NCBI GenBank assembly: GCA_038496675.1
Contig: CM076648.1
Span: 16,884,824 to 16,948,823 of the forward strand
Direction: 5' to 3'
From: Rachycentron canadum
Taxonomy: Eukaryota; Chordata; Actinopteri; Carangiformes; Rachycentridae
Length of the DNA: 64,000 nt
Positions 1 to 13,400 of this stretch are shown here, in pieces. A model generated the notes under the pieces. The model was not told the origin of the DNA. It saw nothing but the letters and a program-made list of their open reading frames with translations, and made no database searches. The stretch's first letter is position 1; each line of letters begins with the position of its first letter. Position numbers and translations under genes: made by a program.

Positions 1-1245
1 AGTTGCGTTGTGGGTAATATAGGCATCAGTGTTGTATAGTGACTTTTACAGATAGCTAGCAGAACCAAACTGTCGTTCCAAAGTAGTTAAGGTGAATCCA
101 ATTTTATTAGATTTCATGGAAATTATTCCTCCTCTTTATCTTTTCTGGCTTGCATGTGGCACTCATTTCATTACAACAGCCAGCAACCATCATTGCTTCT
201 TTCTAAAAATCACAGTCATTCATGCATGCTAGTAAAGGCTGAAATACAAAAAGAAAATACCACTCTTCTTAAATTCTCTGCTTCACCTTACAACCAAAGA
301 TCAGTTTTTTTCGGTGTCTTCTTCATCTCCTTGTTTGCCTTTAAAATGGACAATTTTGTTGGTCCTGCTGTTTGTGTCAAGTACCATTCTGCTGTTTCTA
401 AAAGAGGCTGCATTTTTCAGGTGTCTTGTGCCATCACGTTGGTGCACTTATTATCTTCAGCTGGCAAAACGTGCCATTGCCTATTCTTTTGCCATTTCCA
501 AGAATGGATCTTGCATCAAGATATCTAGGATGATATTGTCTCCCCTCACCTTTAAACCTATGTACCTCTTTTGGTTCCTTGTCTCTAATCTTTGACTGCT
601 TTTCTGCTTCACTGACACTTTTTAGCTTTTAATCTTCTCCTTTTGTTTTACATGTTTATTCTGCTCCTGCCTCATTGCTCTCTCTTACAATGTTCTGCAT
701 GTATGCAGTTTGTCCTAGCTTTTCCCCTACCATGTCCTTGTGCGTGTATGATTCACTCCATCGTCCTTTGCCAGTTGGTCTTGCTAAGAACTAAAACTCA
801 TTTTCCGGCACAATCGAATCTCTCCGCAGCAATGGTTTGTTCTCAAAGTGCTCCACGAAATGCAACATGCATCATTATTTTTCACCCGTAACCCAGTTCT
901 GCTGTTTTAAAAGCTGTATTAAGAGATTTTTTTAGCATCGTTTATACTATGATCAAAAGATAACACCATGATTTAACTTGTATTGAAGACAGACAGCAAG
1001 TTTACATTACATCTGTTTTCTTCAGACTAAAAGCTCTGGAGCTAACTGAATAGTGCATGATGGGAAGTCTGTTAATATGTTAGTTTTGTTTCCTCAGAAA
1101 CTTAATTTAATGAGTTAAAAACCCTCAAAGTTAGAACAACTGATAAAATGTCAATATTATCAGTTATCAACACATTCTGTTGATAATTTGGGATCTTTTA
1201 TATGTAAAACATTTAATATTGATATAAATTTTTATTGTAGATTAT

Positions 1246-1269
1246 ATAATAATAATAATAATAATAATA
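1246..1269 (+). repeat. (AAT)n microsatellite
   Basis: Eight uninterrupted AAT units. Confidence 0.9.
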
Positions 1270-1514
1270 GGGTTATGGGAAAAGTGAGACTTCTGCCTTG
1301 TAAACAAGAGATAAGCAGACTCACACGACAACTTGTGGAATCAGTGGACAATATTTCCAGACATCACCCTACATTTGCTCAGCTCAGCTGTGCTGTCTGG
1401 GTTGGTTTAAGATAAGGTAATAGCCCTGAGCAGTATGTCTTTGTCTCCAATTCATGCTAGGGAAGAACATAATGTAATTTCAGTTTTTATGGGTTGTTTC
1501 CTCTGCTTTGACTT

Positions 1515-1805
1515 TTCAAACCATCTATTCATTCATTTTCTAAACCACCTTTCCTGTTCAAGGTTATGGGGAGTTGAAGCCTATCCCAACATAAAATCAT
1601 GAGACAAGGGATACACAATGGACAGGCCAATAGTCTATCACAGTGCTGAGGCGTAGACTTTCACATTCACACCCACACACAATTTTGGTTTCCAGTTCAA
1701 CTAATCTGCATGTCTCTGGACAACAGGGGGAAACCCATACAGACACTAAACTACAATGTAAACTCTATACGTCCCAAGTTTGAATACAGGAGCTGAGCCA
1801 CCATA
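1515..1805 (+). repeat. old teleost interspersed repeat copy
   Basis: Degenerate version of a motif set widespread in fish genomes. It runs: CATTCATTTTCTAAACC, then GGACAGGCCAATAGTCTATC, CACATTCACACCCACACACA, ATCTGCATGTCTCTGGACA, and GGGGGAAACCCATACAGACA. I recall it as a high-copy family but cannot name it with certainty. Confidence 0.5.
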
Positions 1806-3879
1806 ATTAGAATATTTCCTTTGGTGAAAAAATTAGGATGTGCTGGAAAACGATACAATAAATTGCAAGTAAATTGCTTGCTTCAGTTAAACAACCTTTA
1901 ATTATTGCATTTGTGTTTCTTATGTCAAAGTAAAACAATAAATTCACTAAATTAGGTGTTATTTAATTTGGTTCAATTTCACTGAATAGTTGACCAGCCT
2001 CTGAACTGATGTTTTACTATCTCCAATCAAAAAGCTCATAGTGCTTTTTTTTATTGCAAGAGACACGGCTCCATCAGTTTGCCTGTAGGCCCTGTATTGT
2101 GAAGCTAGTTAATGAGGCTAATAACTTCAGCTGGATTCAGCTGTGTTACCTGTGCTGTGGCTCTTTCTTTTGCTGTTTTTGAGAGGCTCCAATAAACTAG
2201 CCAGAGAAGTCCTTGGTAGCAAAGAAGAGCCGTAGCCTTAAAATCAGCTTTAAAAAATGGGCCGTTAAGAATAGAGATCAAAGCAACAGCATAATTTGGC
2301 TATGAAGCGTGTCATTTAACCATAGAAAATAATGCCTGTGTTCAGCTTCTTGAACACATAATTGATAATGTATAATATATGTGTGTGTGTTATATTGACA
2401 TACTATCTTTCACAAGTCTGTTTTCAGGGTTTGCATTTTTAACACCTCTAGCAAGATAACAGTTATTGTGAGTGATGTTCAAGCGGAGTAAAAATGAAGG
2501 CACTTAAAACAATTTATTTCTGGACAGATTTGTGCAGGTTCCTTGTACAGCAACTGTTATACAAACAGCATCACAACTTTAAATATAGCAGCATTGTGAA
2601 AGTCTTTGCCTTTGTGTGATTGACAGCTTGTGGCCTTAAAGTTGTCAGTGTAATAATAATGTCCTTCTTTGAACTGCAAGTGTTGACCTCTTCTCAGTTC
2701 ACCTTGGAAATAGGTGAAGTTATGGCAAAAACCTCAAATTTGAATTTAGCATTTGTTTTGTCTGTCATAGAAAATGGTAATATTTGTATAATATAAAACA
2801 AAATATAATAATTGAAGACTTTGATGAGTCCTCAACTATTAAAGAAAAAAAGGGGGGGAAATGACATCACCTGTTACAATTTACATTTATATGATGCTAA
2901 TTTTAAACGCACAATATGCACTTTACTCGCCATAAGGCAGCATTCGTTTAAAAAAAGTCTTGATGACATTGTGAAGTTGTGAAGTTGCACATCTCAAAAG
3001 AATATAAAACATAGGTTCTCTCCCTCTCTCTTCCCACATTCCTGGTCAATTATGAACAACATATTTTGTCATTTAACTGCAGGATGTTTTGCATCTTGTC
3101 TAGGGATATGGCTTTTACCAGCATCAACATGCACGGCCTGTGTTTTGACCTCTGGGAATAGATTTGTGGAACAACAACTTTATCCCCTAAAACTTACATT
3201 GATGTAACCAACAACAAATGTATTTTTTGGAAACGTAGAATCAGAAAGAATGATCTCGAATGTATTCTTTAACTGTGAATACAGAGCGTTGATACTGACT
3301 CTGCTGAAGGCAAGTAAAGCAGGATTTATGTTTCTGTTCAGGCAACAACGTTGGTGTGTGTGCGCCTACGTCGTCTCTCACCCATTTGTGTTCTTTTAGC
3401 AATTAAAGAATTGAAATTGGAATTGGTGTGGAAACCCAGACATCTTCTATACTTCTCCTGTGAAGACTAGGGTCATTATTACATTTGACTGCATTCAAGC
3501 AGTGGAGGTGTAATTAGGAAAATAAAAGGCACATTATAAATTGGACTCATAACCTATTACAGCTCAAGCAAGAAATTATAAAAATCCCTCCAATTCATAC
3601 AGTCCTTGGAAAATTCCAATTAATATATTGAGCTAATTAAAAAATGGCTAGACTACCAGCATACGGGTGGTGTGAGTATAAATGCACAAATCTGGAAAAG
3701 ACAGAAACATTATTAGTTTAAAAACAGCTCTACCTGACTAGATGATGCACAATGTCATGAATTGATGCTCATTTACAAATTATTTTTATTTTATCTAAGA
3801 AAAGAGCCTCAATAAATGGAAGGAATAGAGAAAACAGTTACAAAAGGGTATGAGGTTATGAGTACTTAAGTACTTAAGT

Positions 3880-3923
3880 AATATACAACATCAAGATACT
3901 TGAGTACCTTGATGTTGTATATT
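3880..3923. repeat. perfect 16-bp inverted repeat, 12-nt loop
   Basis: Arms 3880-3895 and 3908-3923 are exact reverse complements (AATATACAACATCAAG and its complement). Preceded by tandem TACTTAAG units. Role unknown. Confidence 0.85.
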
Positions 3924-4429
3924 TTTTGTCATATAAATTCAAACTCAGTGCACATGTGCAGGACAGTGTAAGAAAGTTTTTACACAGTTTTGTGAACCAG
4001 AGGTACAAGCACAGCAAAGGCTGGAGAAGGGTTGGAACAGGTCACATATATCGAGTGAAAAATATACACTAACCGGTGAAGTTTGGACAGGAATCAAAAT
4101 TGGAAATCATCTTCTCTCAACCTTTTTAAAAGCAGTAGACTGTTTCATAATTCAGGGAGTAATGAGGTGGGAGGAGAATGCAGGCTTGCATCTATATGAA
4201 AGGTGTTCCTGTCTATAGGTACAGTGGGACAATCTATATGCCTTTTCATGTAAGACCACTTTTATGACAATGCTGGGCAGCCGCCCCACGTAATTTTTAA
4301 TAACTTTGATGATCCTCTTGGTGGTAGCAAAATTTTTGGAGTGGATTGTCCATTAATTGAGAAGTCAATGGATCACGCCCCACCTCCTACAGTTGGTCTT
4401 AGTGCCCAAATGTGCCCCAAAATGTGTGT

Positions 4430-5240
4430 GTTTGAGTGACAGAAAATGTGCTGTATGAATGTAAGCGTGAAAGGGTGAATGTGTCTTGTAGTGTAAAGCA
4501 CTTTGAGTAGTAGGTAAGTGTAGCAGCCTTTCTCAAAGTGTGTTCTGCAGACCGCCAGTGATCCACAACCACATTTTTTTTAATTAACATGTTTATTGTA
4601 GTTTTTCTCCAACTATCTCAGAGTGACCACAGTGTCTGGCTATATGTTGTTTTCAATATTAAATCAAGATTCATAGTTTGTGAATTCAAAGACTATGATT
4701 TGAATTGCCTTTTTTAAAGTGTTATTGGACTTCAGTGTAACCGACTGTTCTGCAACACATGTCTGCTCACGTGGCTTCATTAGTCTGCAGTTCGTGTTTT
4801 ACAATATATGTCAAAAATGATGAGCGTGACATTTGAGAGGAAATGGATGAAGATTGTGGTTAGCCTGCTTCACCAGCTATCAGTAGCCTATTAACTATCA
4901 CATGCCTTACACATCACAGTGGAAAATAGTGAGTGAGTGAGTGGATGAGGTGTGTGCCTCATTATTTTAAGACCCAAGTCAACTGGACTCTTTTTTGCTT
5001 TGCTTTTCCAATCTCTCGTTTTCCTGCTTTGCAGCCTACCTAAAAAAATTTTCCATGATAGTTTTCCAGACAAGCTCGCTCCAATAACAGAAGTAGTAGC
5101 CCTGTTGGTTTTGGCCATGTTTGTGAGGTAGGTGGTCTGTGGGTTTTATTTTAGTGGCTAAGTGGTCTTTGGTCTGAAAGAGTTTGAGAAATACTGGTCT
5201 AAAAGAGCACAATGTTGTAAGCGCTGGCAATTTGTCATTT
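4430..5240 (+). repeat. older repeat split by a nested insertion
   Basis: Left piece 4430-4523 includes AGTGTAAAGCACTTTGAGTA. Right piece 5197-5240 reads GTCTAAAAGAGCACAATG, then AAGCG and CATTTAC. Joined, they resemble the fish repeat tail that reads ...AAAGCGCTTTGAGTGGT...GTCTAGAAAAGCGCTATA... . The hAT-like element at 4524-5196 sits between them. Confidence 0.45.
4524..5196 (+). mobile_element. non-autonomous hAT-like DNA transposon
   Basis: 673 bp bounded by imperfect terminal inverted repeats: 5' CAGCCTTTCTCAAAG and, reverse-complemented, 3' CAGTATTTCTCAAAC. Thirteen or so of the first 15 positions agree, and CAGACC follows in both. The CAG...TTCTCAAA terminus is typical of the hAT (Charlie-type) superfamily. 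The 3' flank GTCTAAAA fits the NTCTANAN target-site preference. The 5' copy has decayed. No transposase coding remains. Confidence 0.6.
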
Positions 5241-8200
5241 ACTGTGTGTGAAAAGAAGCGATGTTCACAAAGCTGTTTAATGGGCATTCTAACATAACTA
5301 GAGTTGTTCTTGTTTTTGTTACAGTGACTGGGTTAGAAATTACTTCAACATTGTCGTCTCACGATCTATCTCATGGCCTGTGCGGAGGCTGAGCTTTAGT
5401 ACAATGCATATACGAGCTCCACTAGCATCTTCACAGCTTTTATCCTGATTCCAACAGACACTTTTGACCCTGATGCTTTCATTGTTTTAACGACTACGGC
5501 CAGTGATTGAATTGTTTCCGCGAATTTTTCCAACAACCGCACATTTGTACAAGGCAAGGGATGAACAGGAATGTAAAGATAAATGGGACTGATGGTGGAC
5601 AAGAAAATGGACAGCAAAATTGAAGAAAATATCATTTATCATGAAAAACTCAACAGACACTATTTGCTACTTGAAAGCAATGAAGCACTGGAGTAATCAA
5701 CCCAGTCTGCGGTCATTTTCATCCCATGCTGGATGACCTTAAAACATCAATTTTTAGAGATGTGGAGTAAAATAATGAGATGCACTTGAATACGTAGAGT
5801 GAAGGCACAACAGACAAGTCAGTGAAGCAGTTACAAGTTAGAAAGGAGAAGAGCAGGGCAGAGAGGGAAAAATCTAAATGACCACTGGCACATGACTGGG
5901 CAAGCAAACAACAAAATGCATCATTTGCTCTTCATCTTGAATAAAAAAAAAAAAAAACTGAAAAAATTCTGGAAAGAGTAATATATTTCGCTCAGACAAT
6001 TTGAAAGTTGAATGGCCGTGCCCCACAGGCTGTTTTATGTGAGAGCTTATATTGAGGCTGGACTGTACGACAGCCAGTCAGTGATAACTAAGGTATACAG
6101 ACAGGGAGACTGTCACAAATGATTTTACATGACAGTAATTGGAAAAACAATCTGAGACAGTGAGAGTGGGTGAATGGCTGAACTAAAGGTTGACACCATT
6201 TGCATTTCAGTGTTGTGAGATCAACCAACCGGCATCAGTTGTTTTTCACGTCAAACCGTCATCAATTATATTTGGCATCATTTTTACAGCTCTCTGTTTC
6301 ATTTTTAGCCTGTTTGCTATAAAGTGAGCAAATAGAGGGAATAATAATGAGTTAACAAGAAGGTAAGGACAGTTTAATATCTCCACTGAATCTCTTACTG
6401 TGACAGTAAGAGATCACTGTCGCTGTCAGTTTCGCCAGATCTCTGGATCTCTTTTCTCTGATTGGATGGATGGCTCCACAGCCCATTTCTCTCTTATGGC
6501 ACACCCTGTCCAGAAAACGCTGTGTACAGATTGAGGGCACTTTCACAGTCAGGGCACGTTCATTAAGTCATTACAGAAAGAAGGAAAGAGAAGGAACGAG
6601 TAGACAGATGTGAAGTAATAGACAGATGAGGAACAAAGTGATTGAAAGGTAAGAGACAAAAATAAAAAGGATGGAATGGGATACTGTTACTCAGAGGCTG
6701 TGAAAAGACAAAGGAAGAATGAAGTGTGTTCAGCCAAATATTTGCACGCAAGGATAGAAAAATCAGAGCTTCTTAAACTGTAAAGAATATGTGGTTTCCT
6801 TCCTCTTTCAGCAGGCTGCAGCTGCTACTGAGTCTATCAGTCCAAATTAATGAGCTCACTGAAAAAAGTTGCCATCATTCTCAGTCATTCTCTGTTTCAC
6901 CCCCTTTCATTTGTCAATATCTCACCATTAATCTTGTAAGACTGAAATCTGCTATAATTTATGCACTGTCTAGGTTGGAGGTACATGTCATTAGGGATAG
7001 ATTGAATATTAATTTTCTAAATTGGTTATATTCAGACAATGAGATATGTATGCACAGAAAATCATTTTTACTGTATATGTAATGTCAAGTTTGCTGCTTT
7101 ATAAACTCTAAATTGGACTGGATCTGTTTGAGCTAATGTTTTAGTGTCTGAGCCATCGGCGCCTAAAAGGGAAATGAAAAGGATGAAAATCTAACTCCCC
7201 AGTCCCAGTGTGTCTTGCTTGCTTTGAAACATTTTTAATTTGCGAGGAAATACCTGTTTTGGTTCATTGCCCTCTACAGTTATCATCTATCCTCTGACTG
7301 AATTGTAAATACTGTAGGCTATGTGTATATTACGTCTTAGCCTTATTAAAGCTCATGATGACTCTTCATATTTGTATGTTGCACAGCGCAGTATGTGCAG
7401 TGTTCAGCTCTGTTGCAGGTAAGAGCAAGACAGAAACGATAAGACCATCTTCTGTCATTAAAAAAAAAAAAAAAGACCATCAGTTGTTTCAGTGCACGCC
7501 CAAAAAAACACATTTGTTTACATTTACATGACAAAGCCCTCAAGCCGCTCGAGGAATTACCACTCCTGCATGTTTGGAGAAACAAAAGAATACGTGTGAT
7601 GTTATTATAAAGTTCGCATAGGGAGGAGATAGAGGTGGACTGTTGAGACAGCGGACTCCTGTTCATGTCCATTTTGAACTGACAGTCAACACAGGTTTTG
7701 TTATAACAATGACCACCATATGGTCAAATGGTTCAAAGTAACTATGACGACGAGTGTCCCCTGACCCGAGCATTCGCTAGATATTTGAATGCATGAGCGG
7801 TGCCTAAAATCTTTGCTTGCCCTGTACTTTATGTTCTTATTTCTCAGTCGTGTCAGGCACACCCTCATCCTCACCTCACCGCTCATTAACAATGTTCAAA
7901 TTTTACAAATCATCCACTGAATATATGGGAGTGTCATTTACCACAGATGATGGAAACATCTGTAGCAGATGCGGCTGCAATCCTCTACGGAAATCTAGTG
8001 GCATTATGTTTTCCTAATCCACTTGCCAAAAACATCATTCCCTATGCAGATTTATGCACCACTCACCCACATTTTTTTCAGCTCTCTTAAGAACAGCAGA
8101 AACAGCACTCTGATTAAGTCTTTTTAATACTGATGATGTTTGGTGTTTTTGCGTAAGGACAGTAAACTCAGGGAGGCAGGTCTCATCGTGAACATGAGCA

Positions 8201-9479
8201 AAAGTACAACTTCCAAGTGTATTTTTGAATGCTGCTGATATCCATGTGGTCAATAAAGAGGCAGGGTTAGTCAAAGAGCCACCAATGTCAAGACCTTATG
8301 GATCCAAATTTCAAAGCACCTTATTGCCCTTAGTAAGAGAAGTAAAAAGAAAAAAACATTTCCACTTAAAGCTTCCCTGTCTAATCAGCACCATTAATAA
8401 TACACTTACAATAAAACATATATTAATAATCAGTAACTTGAAGCTTTACAATCCCAACAAAAAGATGCAATCAACAGTCTGGCCCAATCTAGCTGGAACT
8501 GTGGGTCAACCTAAACCTAAACCTACAGCTCCAACTATAATGCAAATTAATGTGTTCTTTTCTTGGGAATACCAACAGAAAGGTGACTCACCTTGGGCAC
8601 GCAGATTATTTTAAGCACTGTGACAGTAAAAGCATAACCACAAAACTGCAGTCCTATGATGCCCACTGCGTCATTACCGCGTCTATATTAGCATATCTGT
8701 TCTTTTTGTTTCCTTTTTTGATGGTGAAAGTCATAGGAGTGCATGTGTGGTGTGGTTTTAAATGTAAGCACAAAAATCATCGTTATCTTACCTTCTATGC
8801 ACAGATTGTATGTGTGGCTCATCAGATGCTCAGAGTTTTCTGAGTCAATGTCAGAGCATTAGATCATCCAACTGTTTAGCCTTTACTGAAACACTATAAA
8901 ATACATTTGCTGTTCAGGTTAAGAAGACAGTGTTAATACTTGTACAACAGATTGGCAACATTCTTGTTTAGTGAGATTATCTCCCCTTCAGCTTTGCATG
9001 CCCGACTGGTTAGAACATCCCTTCCTTGATTATATTAGCATGTAAATTTGTTTATTACTGTACATGTGTTTCAGGGAGAGGGGGAGGAGTGAGAGGTGGG
9101 AATCATGTTTCTAGGACAGTAGTGTGTTGGATTTACGACTGTTATCAGAGAAATGAGCCACTTAACCCGTGTGCTTTTACAAGACAGGGGAGGTGGTAAG
9201 AAGATGTAGGACACGAATGAAAAGAGAAAGGATCGCACAATGGAGGCTATCGATAAGATACAATAGACAAAAGACCACAAAAATATTTGTATCAAAATTT
9301 TTCCCAGAAGTGTTTATCCTTATTAATTAGAATAATTCCAAGTACTCAGAAGGAAAATCTGTAAATGTGCTTTATTTACCTCAGTGTGATGCCAACACTT
9401 TAAAACTGAAACTGTGTACCTCCATTAGCTTGAATGTTATGAAGGGCCAGGCTACAATTAAAAAGCAAAATTTTAAAAA
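5241..9479. other. intergenic DNA, no gene recognised
   Basis: No conserved reading frame seen. Contains a 25-bp odd palindrome (12-bp arms around a central G) at 6390-6414 and several homopolymer A runs. ORFs of 60-130 codons lack coding character. Confidence 0.6.
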
Positions 9480-10425
9480 CAGACTTTACTTTTATTTTTA
9501 TTTTATTTGAAAGACCTCATAGTCTCTTATTATCCTACCAGAGCACTTCGCTCCCAGCATGCAGGTCTGTTAGTGACTCCCAGTATCTTTAAAAACAGAC
9601 CGGGAGGTAGAGCCTTCAGTTATTGGGCTCCTTTACTGTGGAATCAACTCTCTCCATGGGTCAGAGAGGCAGATACTCTCACTACATTTAAGACTAGGCT
9701 TAAAACCTTCCTCTACGACAGAGCGTTTAGTTAGGGCCGGTTCAGGTAGCTCTGAACCATTTTTATGCTGCTATAGGCTTAGACTGCTGGTGGATACATC
9801 AGGTTACATGGAGCTCTCTCCTCTCCTCTCCTCTCCTCTCCTCTCCTCTCCTCTCCCACACTTTAAATTATCATTTTCATTATCTGCTGCACCTTGTAGT
9901 TTGGCCTTGGTGTCTCGCTCTCTCTCTATTTGTGTTTCCACAGATCCACTGAAGCTCCATCTCTCTCCACCAACTGCCCCCTGCATCACCCCCTTCCCCT
10001 TTTACCCCTACTGTTAAACTGAACTGCCCTTCCCTCCTAGGAACCAGTCTACCACCCATTACTCCCATTAAGCTGCCTGACTCTCCCTGCCTTCCCTCCC
10101 ACCAAAAACTGTCTTCATCAGCTCCTGCACACCATTTCCATGCTGTGCATATTCTGTATTGTTACCTGTTTTCTTGTCTGTATACAACATCTATTGCCCA
10201 TCTGCCCGTCCTGGGTGAGGGATCCCTCCTCTGTTGCTCACAATGAGGTTTCTCTTTTTTTTCCCTGTTAAAAGGGTTTTTTGTTTTGAGTTTTTCCTCA
10301 GTCGATGTGAGGGTCTAAGGGCAGAGGATGTTGTTATGATGCTATGTAAAGCCCTTTGAGACAAACTGTTTGTAAAAAATGGGCTATACAAATAAAATTG
10401 CCTTGCCTTGCCTTACCATGTGACG
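9480..10425 (+). mobile_element. 5'-truncated LINE (L2/CR1-like) with RT-ORF C-terminus and 3' tail
   Basis: 9507-9734 encodes the segment that follows reverse transcriptase in many fish LINEs: TRALRSQHAGLLVTPSIFKN, then RPGGRAFSYWAPLLWNQLSP and TFKTRLKTFLYDRAFS, with a stop. The 3' UTR-like part includes GAGGGATCCCTCCTCTG, GTGAGGGTCTAAGG, GTAAAGCCCTTTGAGACAAA and GGGCTATACAAATAAAATTG. It ends in a CCTTG pentamer tail at about 10400-10425. The 5' RT and endonuclease regions are absent, as usual for truncated retrotransposition. Clade name is from memory. Confidence 0.75.
9816..9856 (+). repeat. (CTCTC)n pentanucleotide array inside the LINE
   Basis: About eight tandem TCTCC-type pentamers within the LINE 3' UTR. 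The same pentamer class, on the opposite strand, forms the array around the assembly gap at 33.8-34.3 kb. Confidence 0.9.
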
Positions 10426-13400
10426 CATGTAGTCAGGATTCACCCACTCTCTGTGCAGGGAGACACTCCTGGCAGATAAAACTGTACTGCCCACCATGTT
10501 CACTGATTTGGCACAAAGTGCTACAACTGTAGAAGAAATTGCTTTGCATAACTAGATGATACAAGGGTCTGAACCTATGCTGCTGCTTCTTACCAATAGG
10601 TGGAGTAATGTTGACTGAACTGTCTTGAACTGCAGGTCTGCAGGTGCAGATGTCAGCCTATAATTTCCTGGTTTCGGTTGCATTAGCATCACTGACAGTG
10701 GTGTTCTGGTTTAATACATCAACTAAACCGGCTCAATAAGTAAAGTCTGCCCAATTTCAGTGATTATTTCAAGTTATTCAGTCTTTGTTTTTGCTGCATT
10801 TTTTTATTTTTTACTTTTGCTTCGTCAGAGTTCTCCAAACTATTTAGCTATTTAGCTGTGAAATGCACAACAAAGACACAAAAACAAGTGACATTTCATT
10901 ATGCCATCGTTAATCAGAATAGAAAAAAGGTATTTTTGCTAACATGGTAAACAGAGTGTCTGTAATAATATAGAACAAATGGTGTAGAAAAGGAGTTATC
11001 TATTGTAACCAAAAAATAAGAACATGTTACGCCTCCACTGTACATTTTGTAATATACAAGGGAGACTAAATGATTTATTGACCAAACAATAAGAGTCTTC
11101 TCTACGTGTTTATTGCAGTGTATCTATTGAATATACACTGCAGCTGCAGGGTGTTGTGATAAAACCCTGCCTTCTGTCTTTGGGGGTGGAAGAATCAAAC
11201 AATTACTACAGGGCCATGAAAATCTCTCTTGCATAAATCAAATCTACTTCCAAGCTGAAAATATGTTAAGCCATTAATATCAAAGGCCATCTTCTCTCCT
11301 TCAGTTATGCCCTTTCAGCTTTCTGCACCTTCTAATAAAACCTATTCATTTACACACAGAAAATATAAGCCAGTATCCATTGTTAGTGGCTATGCTTTAC
11401 TGTAAAGTGGCCACTTCGCGGCTCCCACACAATGAATAAGAAAATAGAAAGCTGATGATTTTATTCCATGTGGGAGACTCAAGTAATACATATGTAGGCG
11501 ATATTTTCTTTTCTTTTGCAGTGCGACACCACTCTAATTATCTTCTGAAAACATTATTCAAGCACAATGAGCTGTTTGGTGTTTTGATGCTGATGCTGTT
11601 TGCAAGACTGCTCAGAAAACAACAGGCCACGGAAATTACAACCTCTGCAGCAAAAGGAGAAAGGTCCAGAATAACAGACATATTCTGAGGAGCCAGTGAA
11701 AACTAAGGTGAAGGCAGGTGAAGTGCTAAAATGGGATGTTGTAGCTAGGTGCTAGTTCAGGTGATAAAGTAATTCATAATGAAATTTGGTTAGTAAAGCT
11801 AGCGACTAGTTTTTGGGCAGCCCTATGCTTGTATTAGGTAATTTGCACTAGCGTAACTTAGAATGATGCTAGAAAGAGTTGGTTTTTACACACACACCCA
11901 TCACAGTGGTTAAGAATGATATTGACATTTTTCATATGGGCACCCGACTGTTGTTTTAAGACTTGAAGAATTTTAGCCCTGTCATTTAATACCAGTAACT
12001 CAATGTAAGGACAAACAATGGTGGAAGAAGTAGAAGTAGTTCTATCTCTGATTACAATTACTTTCCCCTGAATTCAGACTTTCAACATGTTTTGCACATG
12101 CATTTCCATAAAAGCACAATGAAATAGATGTCATTTATTTTACTGCCAAACTCTTATATTGTGTTTCTGTTTCATGTTTAACAACACATGGTATTTTATA
12201 AACCAATTAAGTAACCAGTAACTACACACCACAGGGACTTCTTCTAATAATATCTTGTTGCCTTTCCTCAGCCACATACTAACTATGTGGATTTACAGGT
12301 AGTTATTTGTGTCCTTGGTAAATACAAATTTCATTTTGAAGAATCAGCAAAAACTCGTCACTGGATTTTTCAGTACATCACAAGTGCTGATGCAGTTCAC
12401 TCCCCTGCAAACTGGTAGGCTGAGTAATACTGACAAGCACTTTCTCTCTCTCACACACACACTTCATTCTGTTTAGAGGAGCAAATTGTGTCTGATGCCA
12501 GGATGTCCAGTAATTCACAAGCAGTGCAAATCTACAGTATATGAATAAAAAAGACACCAGTGTGAATATAAGAAATTGTGTGAAACTGCATTTCTAATTA
12601 TATCTGTGGTGTCTCCTGGGAGCTCTGTGAAAAAATACATCACTCTCAGCTTCTGCCAGATCACACACAGTCCTGTACGTGACTGATGTTGAGTCTTTTT
12701 TATATTTAGATATTTAGATTTACATCTTTTGTGTTTCTGTTGTGTCCAACTGGAATGTATTTTATTTTTGAGTGCAAAGTAAAAATGTCCACATCCTGAA
12801 AGAAAGGTCAACTTTGTTTTGGAAAACACTAGGAGTTGTTATTGAGGTGGGAAAGTATGCAGGCTTTCTTGTGAGTGCTGGTTGGAAAATTGGCTGCAAT
12901 GTGGAACAGTGAGGACAGATGCTAAAGTTCATCGTTTGTTTTTTTTTCCTTTCCAGGTCAACTCGGCCAAACACCTGTGGACCATGGCCAGTTCCTTGTC
13001 ATGATGTGAGTGCAGCACAGTGATGGTGTTTATCCATCTCAAATGTTAGTATAAAACCATGGAAACATCCAAATCCATTTTTTAATCACATGAAACATTT
13101 ATTTCACAGCCCTGCTTTTGAACACATTAACACATATTAAACAAAAGAATAAAACAGTAATTTGACATTGTTTTGTCATTTGTTGTTAGATACTGTTACA
13201 ACAAATGAAGCAAATCATATAAAATAAAATCAGAATCAGAACAGAGATCTGCTCAAAAAAATTATGAATAACTTCAGATTTTAACCTAAAAACAACCCAA
13301 GTATTGTCTAATACTATGAAAATACTTAATAGCAGCAAAAAAGTCTAAAACCTGTCATATGACAAATTTCACCAGATTTTGAACTTTCTCCTGAATAACT

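Larger units (their letters stand above)
1..4429. other. intergenic DNA, no gene recognised
   Basis: AT-rich and non-coding in appearance. Holds an (AAT)n tract at 1246-1269, an old interspersed repeat at about 1515-1805 and a hairpin at 3880-3923. The 124- and 93-codon overlapping ORFs near 150-600 have no recognised domain and are probably chance. Confidence 0.6.

Noticed and set aside
154..595. Overlapping hydrophobic ORFs at the window start
   Set aside because: Pyrimidine-rich DNA gives Leu/Ser/Phe-rich translations in several frames; no family resemblance.
12957..13004. Splice-site-bounded 48-bp interval on plus
   Set aside because: Too short, no phase partner, no recognisable peptide; splice-like motifs are common by chance.
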